A stretch of DNA of 64,000 bases from Paenibacillus gallinarum (GCF_014836635.1 NZ_JACSQL010000011.1:106672-170671), one strand, 5' to 3'. Numbered from the stretch's first letter, positions 16,671 to 24,709 are shown. Notes: generated from the sequence alone by a model not told the origin. Numbers and translations: made by a program.

Positions 16671-17189
16671 CTAAAGAATGTTTAACTCTCCGGAAAACCC
16701 TTTGAATCTATATTGCAGCTCCTTTAGTTCCTTCTTTATTACCTCTTTTGCTCTATTATCGTGCTCATCGACTTCTAATATCCCTTTTTCTTCAAGTAGA
16801 CTGACCAATGCTCGTGTTTTTAATATATTTAGTTGAGTATTGAATAGGGTACTTGCATCTTCATTACTAGAATTTCTTTCGTCTTCAAAAACCTCAAACT
16901 CCAGGATAACAGAATAAATTCTGAAATTATTCTCACCTCTGATGAAGGATCTCGATTTTTCTAAGTAGAAAACATTCATTTCTGTATTAGATGAACTATC
17001 TACAACAGAAAATTGAAGCGGCCAAGTATTAACCACCATTTCGAAAATTTCATATTCTTTAGGTGATAAGGAGCATTCTATCTTATAAGAACGCAGATTT
17101 TTACTTGTGGCTGAACTTTTTCTATCTTCCTGAAGAGTGACTTTGGCTTGAGGTATCAAGTAATTATTAAGTTTGACTGTAGTATACAT
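16671..17189 (-). CDS. Unknown protein, 172 aa
   Basis: I do not recognise this protein. The first 110 residues look beta-rich; the C-terminal 60 are helical and charged, with L-K-E-L-Q-Y-R-F near the end. There is no signal peptide or membrane span. AAAGGAG lies 8 bases upstream of the ATG. Confidence 0.65.
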   Translation of the reverse strand: MYTTVKLNNYLIPQAKVTLQEDRKSSATSKNLRSYKIECSLSPKEYEIFEMVVNTWPLQFSVVDSSSNTEMNVFYLEKSRSFIRGENNFRIYSVILEFEVFEDERNSSNEDASTLFNTQLNILKTRALVSLLEEKGILEVDEHDNRAKEVIKKELKELQYRFKGFSGELNIL

Positions 17190-17289
17190 ATATTTCTCCT
17201 TTATGACTGAATCATGATGTAGACATCTATTATAGCATCCTTGCAGGGCTCTCCTCCATCGATTATCTAAAAGGTAATGAAGTGTCCAT

Positions 17290-17330
17290 GATGTGCTATA
17301 ATATTATCCTACAAATCAGCACATTAAGTA
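17290..17330 (+). promoter_or_regulatory. Promoter with overlapping inverted repeat
   Basis: TGATGTGCTATAATATT contains a TATAAT box preceded by TGTGC. ATGTGC pairs with GCACAT some 25 bases later, flanking the -10 box. It lies upstream of the nucleotidyltransferase-like gene. Confidence 0.45.
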
Positions 17331-17388
17331 CACAAAGCCCCTTGGTAACTCCAGGGGTCTTATTACATTTATAGAGGAGAGATGCAAA

Positions 17389-17700
17389 TTGTATTATATT
17401 AAATCCCAAAAGGTGAAAGAAGATGTGATGACGTTCGTTAGATACTTAAAAGAGTTCAAGTGTGTTAAGGAAGTATTTGTTATTGGATCTCAACTAGTTA
17501 AAGACGATCCTAAGAGAGATATTGATGTATGCATCTTAAGCGATGATTTTGATTATGTAATTCATAACTTGGAGTGGACTCAAAAGAAAGTAGACATTAA
17601 TCCTAACATACATATAGTTACTATTTCAGATACCGAATATGATAGAGAGTTTTATGAGAAGCATTTACTAAAACGAGTAGTGGTTTACGAAAGAACGTAG
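17389..17700 (+). CDS. Nucleotidyltransferase-fold protein, 103 aa (TTG start)
   Basis: The segment V-F-V-I-G-S-Q-L-V followed by K-R-D-I-D-V-C-I-L matches the minimal nucleotidyltransferase signature, G-S then D-x-D (here D-I-D). Such small enzymes include MNT-type antitoxins, which modify a HEPN toxin, and stand-alone transferases. No HEPN partner lies next to it. A third acidic residue, needed for catalysis, may be D-I or D-T in the C-terminal strand. The start is a TTG with AGAGGAGAG 8 bases upstream. An inverted repeat (ATGTGC / GCACAT) overlaps the TATAAT promoter near 17290-17330. Confidence 0.65.
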   Translation: MYYIKSQKVKEDVMTFVRYLKEFKCVKEVFVIGSQLVKDDPKRDIDVCILSDDFDYVIHNLEWTQKKVDINPNIHIVTISDTEYDREFYEKHLLKRVVVYERT

Positions 17701-17890
17701 TGTAGTCCTGTAGTGGACGGCCTTTTTATCGTTATATTTATATAAATCGAGTGCCAATAACTATATCCATTACTGATTAGGTATAACTGGTTGATCTTCT
17801 CCTGTTAATTCATTAAGCTAACGGGTAGGGTTGAGTGATCAAAAAATATTTATTTTATATATATTTTACAAAAAAAGGGGCAGATGCAAC

Positions 17891-18721
17891 GTGGATGATT
17901 TCGCTGGATATGAATCTTGGATGCGTAGTAATGATAATGGAGTTATAGGTGAAGCGAGAACGAAAGCATTGTTACTTGATAGGTTCTGGGTTTTGGAGCG
18001 TTCTATAGATGCTGAAGGCGCAGATCATATTATTCAAAGAAAAAATCCAAAAAGCTCTCTTCTTGGACCTATTCCACCAAGATTAGGGTTTATTCAAAGT
18101 AAGTTCAGAATGAATTTTGAATCTGGAAAAGTAGAAATAAAAATGGATTATCTATGTAGTGACAACAAACCTAAGCCCGGTTTCTTTTTAGCAATACATA
18201 CTGGCTATGAAAATGAAAAAGAAATCTACTTTTTCACCAGTACTGAATTGTATGACGATCATTTTTTGGATTCAGAATTTGATTATATTAAAAAAATATT
18301 TACTCTAAGTTTAAATTCAAAGAACATTGAAAACTATAGAAGAAATCCATCAGAAATACTCAATATTATAACAAGAGAAATGGATGCAATTGAGATTAAA
18401 TTCTTGTATGACATAGTTCAATCGAAATATATACAAATCAACAGAAATATTGATGAACCTTATCATAATGATGAAGATGTAATGAAATCTGCTAGTTCAG
18501 TACAATCTCATGCATTAGAAATGCTCGGAAAGTATGATGATATATTAGCAAATCTTCGTGAAGTAATTATTTCTTCAAATCCAAAACATATTAGAGCTTT
18601 GGTTGGAGAATTATTGGAAAATGGATTGTTGGATAATTCTATGGAATCACCTTACTATGATCTAGATTCAAGCCTCGAAAATTTCGATAAAACCTATAAT
18701 TGGTCATCCGTACATAGGTAG
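17891..18721 (+). CDS. DUF4365-like candidate nuclease, 276 aa
   Basis: The N-terminal 90 residues have the layout of a PD-(D/E)xK nuclease of the DUF4365 type. There is N-G-V-I-G-E-A-R (the conserved Glu), then I-D-A-E-G-A-D-H-I-I-Q (D-x-x-G-x-D), then F-I-Q-S-K-F (the Q-x-K motif). The rest (about 110-276) is unassigned and mostly helical. I chose GTG 17891, which has AAAAGGGG 10 bases upstream; a TTG at 17831 has no good site. DUF4365-type proteins occur with defence and restriction genes, but none is adjacent here. Nuclease activity is inferred. Confidence 0.55.
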   Translation: MDDFAGYESWMRSNDNGVIGEARTKALLLDRFWVLERSIDAEGADHIIQRKNPKSSLLGPIPPRLGFIQSKFRMNFESGKVEIKMDYLCSDNKPKPGFFLAIHTGYENEKEIYFFTSTELYDDHFLDSEFDYIKKIFTLSLNSKNIENYRRNPSEILNIITREMDAIEIKFLYDIVQSKYIQINRNIDEPYHNDEDVMKSASSVQSHALEMLGKYDDILANLREVIISSNPKHIRALVGELLENGLLDNSMESPYYDLDSSLENFDKTYNWSSVHR

Positions 18722-18738
18722 TTCAATAATAACTAGTA

Positions 18739-18779
18739 GTAAGGCAGCCGTTCGAAAGACCCGACCGGTTGCTTTGTGT
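18739..18779 (+). terminator. Terminator-like hairpin
   Basis: AAGGCAGCCG-TCG pairs with CGA-CGGTTGCTTT with wobbles, downstream of 17891-18721. The following T run is short. Confidence 0.5.
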
Positions 18780-18826
18780 TAAATGATATCTAATATAATA
18801 AGTTAATTTAAGTATGGGGGATTAGC

Positions 18827-20101
18827 ATGAAAGACTTTGCAATAATTTTTAGGAAGAATAGTTATTTTGTTTTACTAACATGTTTATTCTTTCTTATCAT
18901 TAGTGGATGCGGATCAACGACAGCAACACATGTCGACAACAGCAACACTATTCCACTGACAACAGATACAGCAGTAAGTAATAACGATAACAATTCTTCC
19001 TTAATCGCATCTTCAGAGAAAGAATCATCAAAGACTGAAACGACAAAAGATAAAACAACTACAGAAGCAGCCAAACCTTCTACAACGGCTCTTAAAGGTA
19101 AACTAACCGTTCATTACATAGATGTAGGACAAGGTGCATCGCAGCTCATACAAACACCAAATGGTAAAACAATGCTTATCGATGGGGGAAATAATGATGA
19201 TGAGCAGGTTATGGTTAGTTATCTGAAAAAACAAGGTATATCGAAAGTAGATGTTATCATTGGAACGCACCCAGATGCTGACCATGTTGGAGGACTGGAT
19301 GCAGTAGTAGATGCTTTTGATATTGGAAAGATCTACATGCCAAAGGTTTCTTCGAATACAAAAACATTTGAATCTTTACTTACTTCAATTAAAAATAAAG
19401 GTCTTAAGGTTACAACAGCTAAAGCAGGTGTAACGATCGATTTAGATAATCAACTTAATATCAAAATGATCGCTCCTGTTAAAACGTATGATGATAAAAA
19501 TGAAATGAGCGCAGTCGTTAAGCTTACCTTTAACAAAAACACGTTCTTATTCACAGGAGATGCGGAGTCTGGTAGTGAAAGTGATATGATAAATAGCGGT
19601 GTGAATTTAAAATCAGATGTGATGCTTGTAGGCCATCATGGGTCCAATTCATCGACCAGCCAGGCGTTTTTAAATGCGGTTAATCCTACGTATGCTGTCA
19701 TTCAAGTAGGTGACAATAGTTATGGCCATCCAACAAGTAATATTTTAAAGAGGCTCCATGACAAAAAGGTGAAAATTTATCGTAACGATCTGCAGGGAAC
19801 GATTGTATTTACGTCCAATGGAACTACCATTAAACCATCTGTTAGTGAAAGGAAGTATACTGCAGCTGCGAAAGATAAAGAAACAAACATTCAAAAATCA
19901 GATACTACAACAAAAAAGGAACCTGAAGCAACTACCAATAATAACGACGCTGCAGAAACAAAGACGGAAACAAACACGAATGTTTATTATAAGAACTGTA
20001 CCGAAGTAAGAGTAGCTGGGAAGGCACCGCTTTACGAAGGTGATCCGGGTTATAGCACGAAGCTAGATAGAGATAAAGACGGTATAGCTTGTGAAAGATA
20101 A
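18827..20101 (+). CDS. ComEC-type metallo-beta-lactamase lipoprotein with Excalibur domain, 424 aa
   Basis: A lipoprotein signal peptide ends in the lipobox I-S-G-C (Cys28). A Ser/Thr/Lys-rich linker follows (about 30-90). A ComEC/Rec2-like metallo-beta-lactamase domain has G-Q-G near 102, T-H-P-D-A-D-H at 147-153 and later G-H-H-G. The C-terminus carries an Excalibur calcium-binding motif, D-R-D-K-D-G-I-A-C-E-R. This combination marks exported, surface-anchored hydrolases, probably nucleases or phosphodiesterases; the substrate is not known. It lacks the membrane channel of true ComEC. The DUF3006 gene follows by 15 bases, a common pairing. Confidence 0.88.
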   Translation: MKDFAIIFRKNSYFVLLTCLFFLIISGCGSTTATHVDNSNTIPLTTDTAVSNNDNNSSLIASSEKESSKTETTKDKTTTEAAKPSTTALKGKLTVHYIDVGQGASQLIQTPNGKTMLIDGGNNDDEQVMVSYLKKQGISKVDVIIGTHPDADHVGGLDAVVDAFDIGKIYMPKVSSNTKTFESLLTSIKNKGLKVTTAKAGVTIDLDNQLNIKMIAPVKTYDDKNEMSAVVKLTFNKNTFLFTGDAESGSESDMINSGVNLKSDVMLVGHHGSNSSTSQAFLNAVNPTYAVIQVGDNSYGHPTSNILKRLHDKKVKIYRNDLQGTIVFTSNGTTIKPSVSERKYTAAAKDKETNIQKSDTTTKKEPEATTNNNDAAETKTETNTNVYYKNCTEVRVAGKAPLYEGDPGYSTKLDRDKDGIACER

Positions 20102-20116
20102 GAAGGAGGTAGGTGC

Positions 20117-20329
20117 ATGAAAGGAATCGTTGATCGGTTTGAAGGTGACTTTGCTGTAATTGAAATTGATGGACAGACACATGATGTTTCTAAGTCCGCC
20201 GTTGATGCTTCAGTCAAAGTGGGGGATGTTGTTACTTTGGTAGAGGGAGTATGGAAATCTAACCAGGCGGAAAGAATGCAGCGAGAGAAGCAAATCAAGA
20301 AGCTAATGGATGATGTTTGGGCAGATTGA
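20117..20329 (+). CDS. DUF3006 protein, 70 aa
   Basis: The start M-K-G-I-V-D-R-F-E-G-D-F-A-V-I-E matches the DUF3006 consensus: a small beta-barrel with a V-K-x-G-D-V-V segment and a charged C-terminal helix. DUF3006 genes usually sit beside ComEC-like metallo-beta-lactamase genes, as here. Their exact role is unknown. AGAAGGAGG precedes the ATG. A strong bidirectional terminator follows. Confidence 0.85.
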   Translation: MKGIVDRFEGDFAVIEIDGQTHDVSKSAVDASVKVGDVVTLVEGVWKSNQAERMQREKQIKKLMDDVWAD

Positions 20330-20343
20330 TTGATGTAGGTAAA

Positions 20344-20386
20344 GGAAAAAAGCCAGATATCAATTTTAGATATCTGGCTTTTTTGA
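20344..20386. terminator. Bidirectional terminator
   Basis: AAAAAAGCCAGATATC pairs with GATATCTGGCTTTTTT around a short loop. The gap to 20637 holds the first copy of the GGTACAAGTTCGTGTCC motif (20481-20498) and the toxin-antitoxin promoter. Confidence 0.9.
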
Positions 20387-20565
20387 GCCATCGACCAGTG
20401 GATTTGGCCGCGGATTCCGATATTTCCAAGATCTATTCAATGTTGTATGGAGCAGTTTGGCGGATGTGCTGAATGGCAATAGGTACAAGTTCGTGTCCTC
20501 ACAGCAGCATATATTTGCATGTTGATGATATCCGACAACATTGTTAATAAATTCAAGGTTTTATG

Positions 20566-20597
20566 GTATGATCGAAGCACATACGTTCTTATCATAC
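20566..20597 (+). promoter_or_regulatory. Promoter with GTATGAT...ATCATAC inverted repeat
   Basis: A TATGAT -10 box with extended TGG lies inside GTATGAT (20566-20572), which pairs with ATCATAC (20591-20597). It is placed to control the toxin-antitoxin genes that follow and fits autoregulation. Confidence 0.5.
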
Positions 20598-20636
20598 TTC
20601 TTATTAATATATTGTTAGTTGAAGGGAGAGATAACT

Positions 20637-20846
20637 GTGGCTAGACACAATTACACACCTGAAGAGTGGAATGAGATCGGTCGCAAAGCTACGAAATTAG
20701 CTCAACAAAAAGCGCGGAATCATAATCTTCCGTTTTGTTATATGATAGGCGATACAATTATTCAAGAGTACCCAGATGGACGTAAAATGGAGGTTAATCG
20801 CAATGGAGATGGAACGTTTACAGAGACTCCTTACTCCGGAGAGTAG
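20637..20846 (+). CDS. Putative antitoxin of zeta-type toxin, 69 aa (GTG start)
   Basis: The GTG at 20637 has AAGGGAGAG 6 bases upstream. The protein has a helical N-terminus (Y-T-P-E-E-W-N-E-I-G-R-K-A-T-K-L-A-Q) and a strand/turn region with I-I-Q-E-Y-P-D-G-R-K. It ends 7 bases before the zeta-type gene and contains that gene's GGAGAG ribosome binding site, so the two are co-translated. It is shorter than epsilon (about 90 aa) and PezA (about 158 aa) and does not look like either. Its position indicates an antitoxin. Some zeta-like kinases outside the epsilon/PezA group also have small upstream partners of this kind. Confidence 0.6.
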   Translation: MARHNYTPEEWNEIGRKATKLAQQKARNHNLPFCYMIGDTIIQEYPDGRKMEVNRNGDGTFTETPYSGE

Positions 20847-20853
20847 TCCTACC

Positions 20854-21915
20854 ATGACTGTTTTTGCCGGAACCAATGGAGCCGGCAAATCACACTTAAC
20901 TCAAATTCTTGACCATAAGAATAAGGGTATTGAAACGATCGATGGGGATGCAATAGCTCGGGATATGAAAATTTCGAACATAGCAGCTGGTAGGGAAACA
21001 GTGAAGAGGGTAAGAGAATGTATCTCCAATCGCCGGGATTTTTCCATTGAGACAACTCTGGGTGGTAAAAATGTGTTACGTCAGATGGAGATGGCCAAGA
21101 ATGCTGGCTTTCAAGTGGATCTGTATTATGTAGGTTTGAAAACCGTCGACTTGCATGTATTACGTGTTCAAAACCGAGTAAAAGAAGGCGGCCACGATAT
21201 TGCCGAAGAGGATATTATTCGCCGTTATGTTACGTCTCGACAGAATTTACCTGAAGCTATGCGTTTAGCAGATCGTAGTTTTATTTTTGATAATTCTCAT
21301 GTTTACCAGCTGCAGGCTGAAGTAAACCGAGGCAAAACTACATATCATACTCCGCCAAATGAGATGAAGCCGTGGGTAAAGTCAGTTATGAAAGAGTGGA
21401 ATAATACGTTAGGAAAAGTGAAGAAGGATCTTGAAGCTGATCGGGATATGCTATTAAAAGAATTGCGAAACCGTCGTCAGGAACTTCATTCTACAGAACA
21501 GCCAATACATAACTACAAGAAATTAGAAAAAATGGAAAACGAGTTTAAAGAATTAGAAAAGAGCATTGAACTGAAACAACCCAAGAATCTAAAGGAAAGA
21601 ATTACTCAACCTAACAAAAAGGAACTTCGTATATTAGAGGAAAAAAAACAAATTCTTAACGATGATGTTCTAAAGCAAAAGGAAGAATGTCCTTCTCACA
21701 ATGAGATTCAAGATATCCGAAAAAAAGTTTTATCTCTTCATTCAGTTGTTCGGAAAATAGATAGGGCCGTTCAAAAAGTGAATAAACAAATTACTAGTGT
21801 TCATAATGATATTCTCAAAAGTGATCAGCAGCACACTTATAGACATACCAACCAACAGCAAATGACTCATCAATCGAATCTCGAAAGGACTGAACAATCG
21901 GGTCTTGAACTTTAA
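20854..21915 (+). CDS. Zeta-toxin family kinase with coiled-coil tail, 353 aa
   Basis: The N-terminal 190 residues are a zeta-type P-loop kinase: A-G-T-N-G-A-G-K-S (Walker A, residues 5-13), I-D-G-D near 30 and S-I-E-T-T-L-G-G near 60, where zeta has its F-x-x-E-x-T segment. An R-x-x-x-G-G-H-D-I motif follows. Zeta and PezT phosphorylate UDP-GlcNAc, blocking wall synthesis; the substrate here is unproven. Residues 200-353 form a long charged coiled coil not present in classical zeta. The real start is the ATG at 20854; the track that begins earlier overlaps the antitoxin. Confidence 0.85.
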   Translation: MTVFAGTNGAGKSHLTQILDHKNKGIETIDGDAIARDMKISNIAAGRETVKRVRECISNRRDFSIETTLGGKNVLRQMEMAKNAGFQVDLYYVGLKTVDLHVLRVQNRVKEGGHDIAEEDIIRRYVTSRQNLPEAMRLADRSFIFDNSHVYQLQAEVNRGKTTYHTPPNEMKPWVKSVMKEWNNTLGKVKKDLEADRDMLLKELRNRRQELHSTEQPIHNYKKLEKMENEFKELEKSIELKQPKNLKERITQPNKKELRILEEKKQILNDDVLKQKEECPSHNEIQDIRKKVLSLHSVVRKIDRAVQKVNKQITSVHNDILKSDQQHTYRHTNQQQMTHQSNLERTEQSGLEL

Positions 21916-21952
21916 TTAAAATAGGATAATTCCAGTAACATAGTATTGTTAT

Positions 21953-22001
21953 AGCCGATTTGTCTGAATTTGAGCGTTCAGCACAGTCGGCTTTTTCACA
22001 A
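21953..22001 (+). terminator. Terminator after zeta gene
   Basis: AGCCGA-TGTCTGAA pairs with TTCAGCACA-TCGGCT, followed by TTTTTC. Confidence 0.7.
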
Positions 22002-22221
22002 GAAAGAGGAAAGGGGTAATCTAGAAGGGAAACTTATAATTTTGATGATTTCTGAAATACACTTAGATATGGTTTAAATTAAATCCACCCTTATTATCGA
22101 CTCAATGCGGATTAATCTATTACAAATAGACCTCTTGAATGTTCTGTGGAGACTCTATCCTCGTTTTCATTTGATCATATATTTATGAAACTATACAAAA
22201 TCGGATAGGGAGGTTTGCATT

Positions 22222-22791
22222 ATGAAAAATGTCCTGGTATATAAAAAAGGTGAAGATTACTCTAATATAGATATTTTAAAAAATTTCACACACATTAGAG
22301 CTTTTCACGGATGTAGAACAAGTGACCTCGACAGCTATTACACTCATGGAATTAAACCACTAACAAAAGAACGGAGCTATGAGCAGCTTCAATATATTTT
22401 AAAAATAAAACCATTTATAACTGAAGATCAGATTTCAACTAAACTTAACGAAATTTGGACTGAACCAAAACGGGTTTGGTTTACTATTACAAAAGAAGAG
22501 CTTTTATATAGATCGGGGCATTACCTGTTATATGGTAGTGAACTTTTGAATGCTGTACTATCACAATTTTATCTCCGAGATGAACTAAAGAAGAATGGAA
22601 TACCAACCATATTTGTCTGTGATGTCCCATTGTATGATATAGGGAAAGATTTTCTTAACAGCATAATAGAGAACTTAGATAAAAGAAAATCACTTGATCA
22701 ATCAGCATTTATGATCCTCGGAAAACTTTCTGCAGAAAATATTATTTCCCATGAACATCCTGATTATAAGAAAATCTACGATCCGTATTAA
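22222..22791 (+). CDS. Possible ADP-ribosyltransferase-fold protein, 189 aa
   Basis: I do not recognise the exact family. The motifs resemble an ADP-ribosyltransferase fold of the H-Y-E group: I-R-A-F-H-G-C-R (His near 29), a T-H-G-I-K-P-L segment that often follows, W-F-T-I near 86 and Y-L-L-Y-G-S-E-L near 100-110. AGGGAGG precedes the ATG. It is a single gene between the toxin-antitoxin pair and a region of inverted repeats. If right, it would be an NAD-using toxin or a DNA- or protein-modifying enzyme. This is a motif-based guess. Confidence 0.45.
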   Translation: MKNVLVYKKGEDYSNIDILKNFTHIRAFHGCRTSDLDSYYTHGIKPLTKERSYEQLQYILKIKPFITEDQISTKLNEIWTEPKRVWFTITKEELLYRSGHYLLYGSELLNAVLSQFYLRDELKKNGIPTIFVCDVPLYDIGKDFLNSIIENLDKRKSLDQSAFMILGKLSAENIISHEHPDYKKIYDPY

Positions 22792-22872
22792 TTCGTAATA
22801 TTCGTTTCTTAAAGTATCGACGGAAAGAACATATTCCCATTGAGATTCGCTATTGTAGCAGCTTTTTATGTT

Positions 22873-22920
22873 ATCGGTACAAGTTCGTGTCCCGAGCCAA
22901 GGACAAGAACTTGTACCGAT
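22873..22920. repeat. 20-bp inverted repeat related to dispersed GGTACAAGTTCGTGTCC motif
   Basis: ATCGGTACAAGTTCGTGTCC (22873-22892) pairs with GGACAAGAACTTGTACCGAT (22901-22920), one mismatch, loop of 8. Related single copies lie at 20481-20498 and, reversed, at 24041-24068. It sits 80 bases past the stop of 22222-22791. The rest of the 22792-23279 gap holds no gene I can support. Confidence 0.8.
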
Positions 22921-23279
22921 TGCCGGAATGGACAAGAACCTGATCCTATTTCCGAATGCGCTGCCTGTTAACGCGATTCTGTTAAAGTTTTACCCATAAT
23001 GTTTGCATTAATGCTTGCCTGGGTTTACTGAGTGATTGCTATGTGTGTGGAAGATTAATCGCTTGAAATTAAAAACAGACTGTTTGTACAGTATCTAAAA
23101 TCGATCCCAGGAATAACAGAATTGTGGGGAGAATCTCTGCATCTAGCTTCCAAGATTACCTCAATGCAAATAAATCTGACTATGAGTTCTGTATTCCTTT
23201 TTCTATAAAAATAAACGTTTTTTGATATAATGGGCATCAGAAGATGTGCTTCAATATACTCCAAGAAGGTGATGAAGAT

Positions 23280-23603
23280 ATGACAAAAGCAGATGAGTTT
23301 AAAGCTCAAAGTGACGGTGAAATAAACATTCAGGTAAGCCATGGTGAAGTATGGGCTATCTATGATAGTAGCTTGTCAGATGTTATTGGAAAAATTGAGC
23401 GTATTGATTTATCTATAGAGGAACCAGAAGAAACACCAGGTGTATATCGTGTTGAGTATGTGATGATGTACGATGATAATGACGAAAAATTGTATGATGA
23501 CCAAGATGTGGTCGATAATACAGAATATCATACTCACCATGAGTTGATAGATACGCTTGCTATCAAGTATGGAGTTTCAAAGCATATAATAGATGTAGTA
23601 TGA
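23280..23603 (+). CDS. Unknown acidic protein, 107 aa
   Basis: I do not recognise this protein. It is acidic, with beta-type strands, then a D-D-N-D-E-K-L-Y-D-D-Q-D segment and a helical C-terminus. The ATG at 23280 has AAGGTGATG upstream; an earlier ATG at 23244 is not supported. A hairpin resembling a terminator follows (about 23622-23670). Confidence 0.6.
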   Translation: MTKADEFKAQSDGEINIQVSHGEVWAIYDSSLSDVIGKIERIDLSIEEPEETPGVYRVEYVMMYDDNDEKLYDDQDVVDNTEYHTHHELIDTLAIKYGVSKHIIDVV

Positions 23604-24040
23604 TCCATTTTTATAAGAATCAGTAGATGTTCACTGTATAAGATCTTTATTCTACTGCAGTGGGCTTTTTATTTTAATAGATAGAAGGAAAAGTTCGCAG
23701 TCTAACCTATAATCGCATACCCGTGTATATACATAAATACAGGAATACAGGAATGTAGTAAAACAGATAATACGCCAAACGAAATTTTTTACCCATAGAT
23801 GAAGGAGTTTAACCGGGGGATCAGAAAAACCAGCGATAACGCGGCAGATTATAAACAAAGTCGTGTAAAGTTTTACCGTAACAGGTACGAATAAATTTAA
23901 TAAGCCCGTATGTATTTTTTGTAATTATTCCTTTTGCAAAAAAGCGATAAGGGAAGACAAACTTAAGGAGTATTTAACTACAAGGGACTGGACATACTTA
24001 TACAAGTGGAGAAATTCAATGAATGAAAATGAATTGTTGC

Positions 24041-24068
24041 GGAACAAGAACATGTACTGTGATTGCCG
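24041..24068 (-). repeat. Reversed copy of the GGTACAAGTTC-type motif
   Basis: GGAACAAGAACATGTACTGTGATTGCCG matches GGACAAGAACTTGTACCGATTGCCGG at 22901-22926 with a few changes. This is the third member of the repeat set in a 644-base gap without a gene (23604-24248). Confidence 0.5.
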
Positions 24069-24150
24069 AAAAATTTGTATAGACATATACACATAAGTTG
24101 GATTTTGTACATATGTCCGTGAGTCTGTTTAATCCCTTACTCCGTATACT

Positions 24151-24181
24151 GTCTTATATAATGTGTCACATTATATAAGAC
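24151..24181. repeat. Perfect 31-bp palindrome
   Basis: GTCTTATATAATGTG pairs exactly with CACATTATATAAGAC around one central base. It contains TATAT steps and lies in an intergenic region with no T run on either side. It may be an operator, a recombination or replication site, or a cruciform. Confidence 0.85.
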
Positions 24182-24248
24182 TATGATGGGTTTCAGGTGT
24201 ATAAATGTATTCTTCCCTAAGTAGGTAACAAATAAACCACCGACTCCT

Positions 24249-24425
24249 TCAATTATTTTTTTTATAATTTCCCTGTTCAGAATTAACATGTAGCGGCGTT
24301 CTTCGTTTTCCAACTAGTCCGGTAAACGGGACCTCAGTCCGTGGATAACCAGGTCTCACAATAAAACCAAATTTCTCTAATTGTCGAATTGCTTGCTCTT
24401 TTTCCTTTTGTTTTAACTTGTCCAT
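24249..24425 (-). CDS. Small protein, 58 aa, paralogue of 24545-24709
   Basis: This ORF was found by reading the minus strand. The ATG at 24425 has GAGGAGAGAG 9 bases upstream. The segment L-E-K-F-G-F-I-V...P-F-T-G-L-V-G-K-R-R-T-P-L matches L-K-Q-E-G-F-D-V...G-F-S-A-L-I-G-K-R-N-R-P-L of the 54-residue protein at 24545-24709. Both are short, basic, with a helix followed by a beta hairpin. Function unknown. Confidence 0.65.
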   Translation of the reverse strand: MDKLKQKEKEQAIRQLEKFGFIVRPGYPRTEVPFTGLVGKRRTPLHVNSEQGNYKKNN

Positions 24426-24488
24426 TATAAAACTCTCTCCTCTACATATACATGAAATAGGTTATGTATTGGAGACAAAAATTATGAA

Positions 24489-24518
24489 AAAAGAAAAGGC
24501 CGGCAATTTGCCGACCCT
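24489..24518 (-). terminator. Terminator after 24545-24709
   Basis: On the minus strand GGTCGGCAA pairs with TTGCCGGCC, followed by TTTTCTTTTTT. Confidence 0.85.
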
Positions 24519-24544
24519 GTTTCTTATGCTCTTATTTCCTTATT

Positions 24545-24709
24545 TTATTTCAAAACAAGCGGACGATTTCGTTTACCAATGAGGGCACTAAAACCCTTCT
24601 CGGGTTTATTTACCTTCGATTGTTGTGTTTGGACATCAAAACCTTCTTGTTTAAGCAACTGGATGACTTCAGCGGCATTACGAACTTTTTTCATCGGTTT
24701 AAGTACCAT
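24545..24709 (-). CDS. Small protein, 54 aa, paralogue of 24249-24425
   Basis: The ATG at 24709 lies inside the end of the 24699-25721 gene (ATGGTACTTAA overlap), so it is likely coupled to it. The first residues M-V-L-K-P-M-K-K allow a second start at 24694. The rest is a helix (N-A-A-E-V-I-Q-L-L-K-Q-E-G-F) and a basic hairpin ending N-R-P-L-V-L-K. See the paralogue for the shared pattern. Confidence 0.65.
   Translation of the reverse strand: MVLKPMKKVRNAAEVIQLLKQEGFDVQTQQSKVNKPEKGFSALIGKRNRPLVLK

Noticed and set aside
22792..24248. Replication origin with DnaA boxes
   Set aside because: The region has inverted repeats and AT-rich DNA, but I saw no cluster of TTATCCACA-like boxes, so an origin call is not supported.
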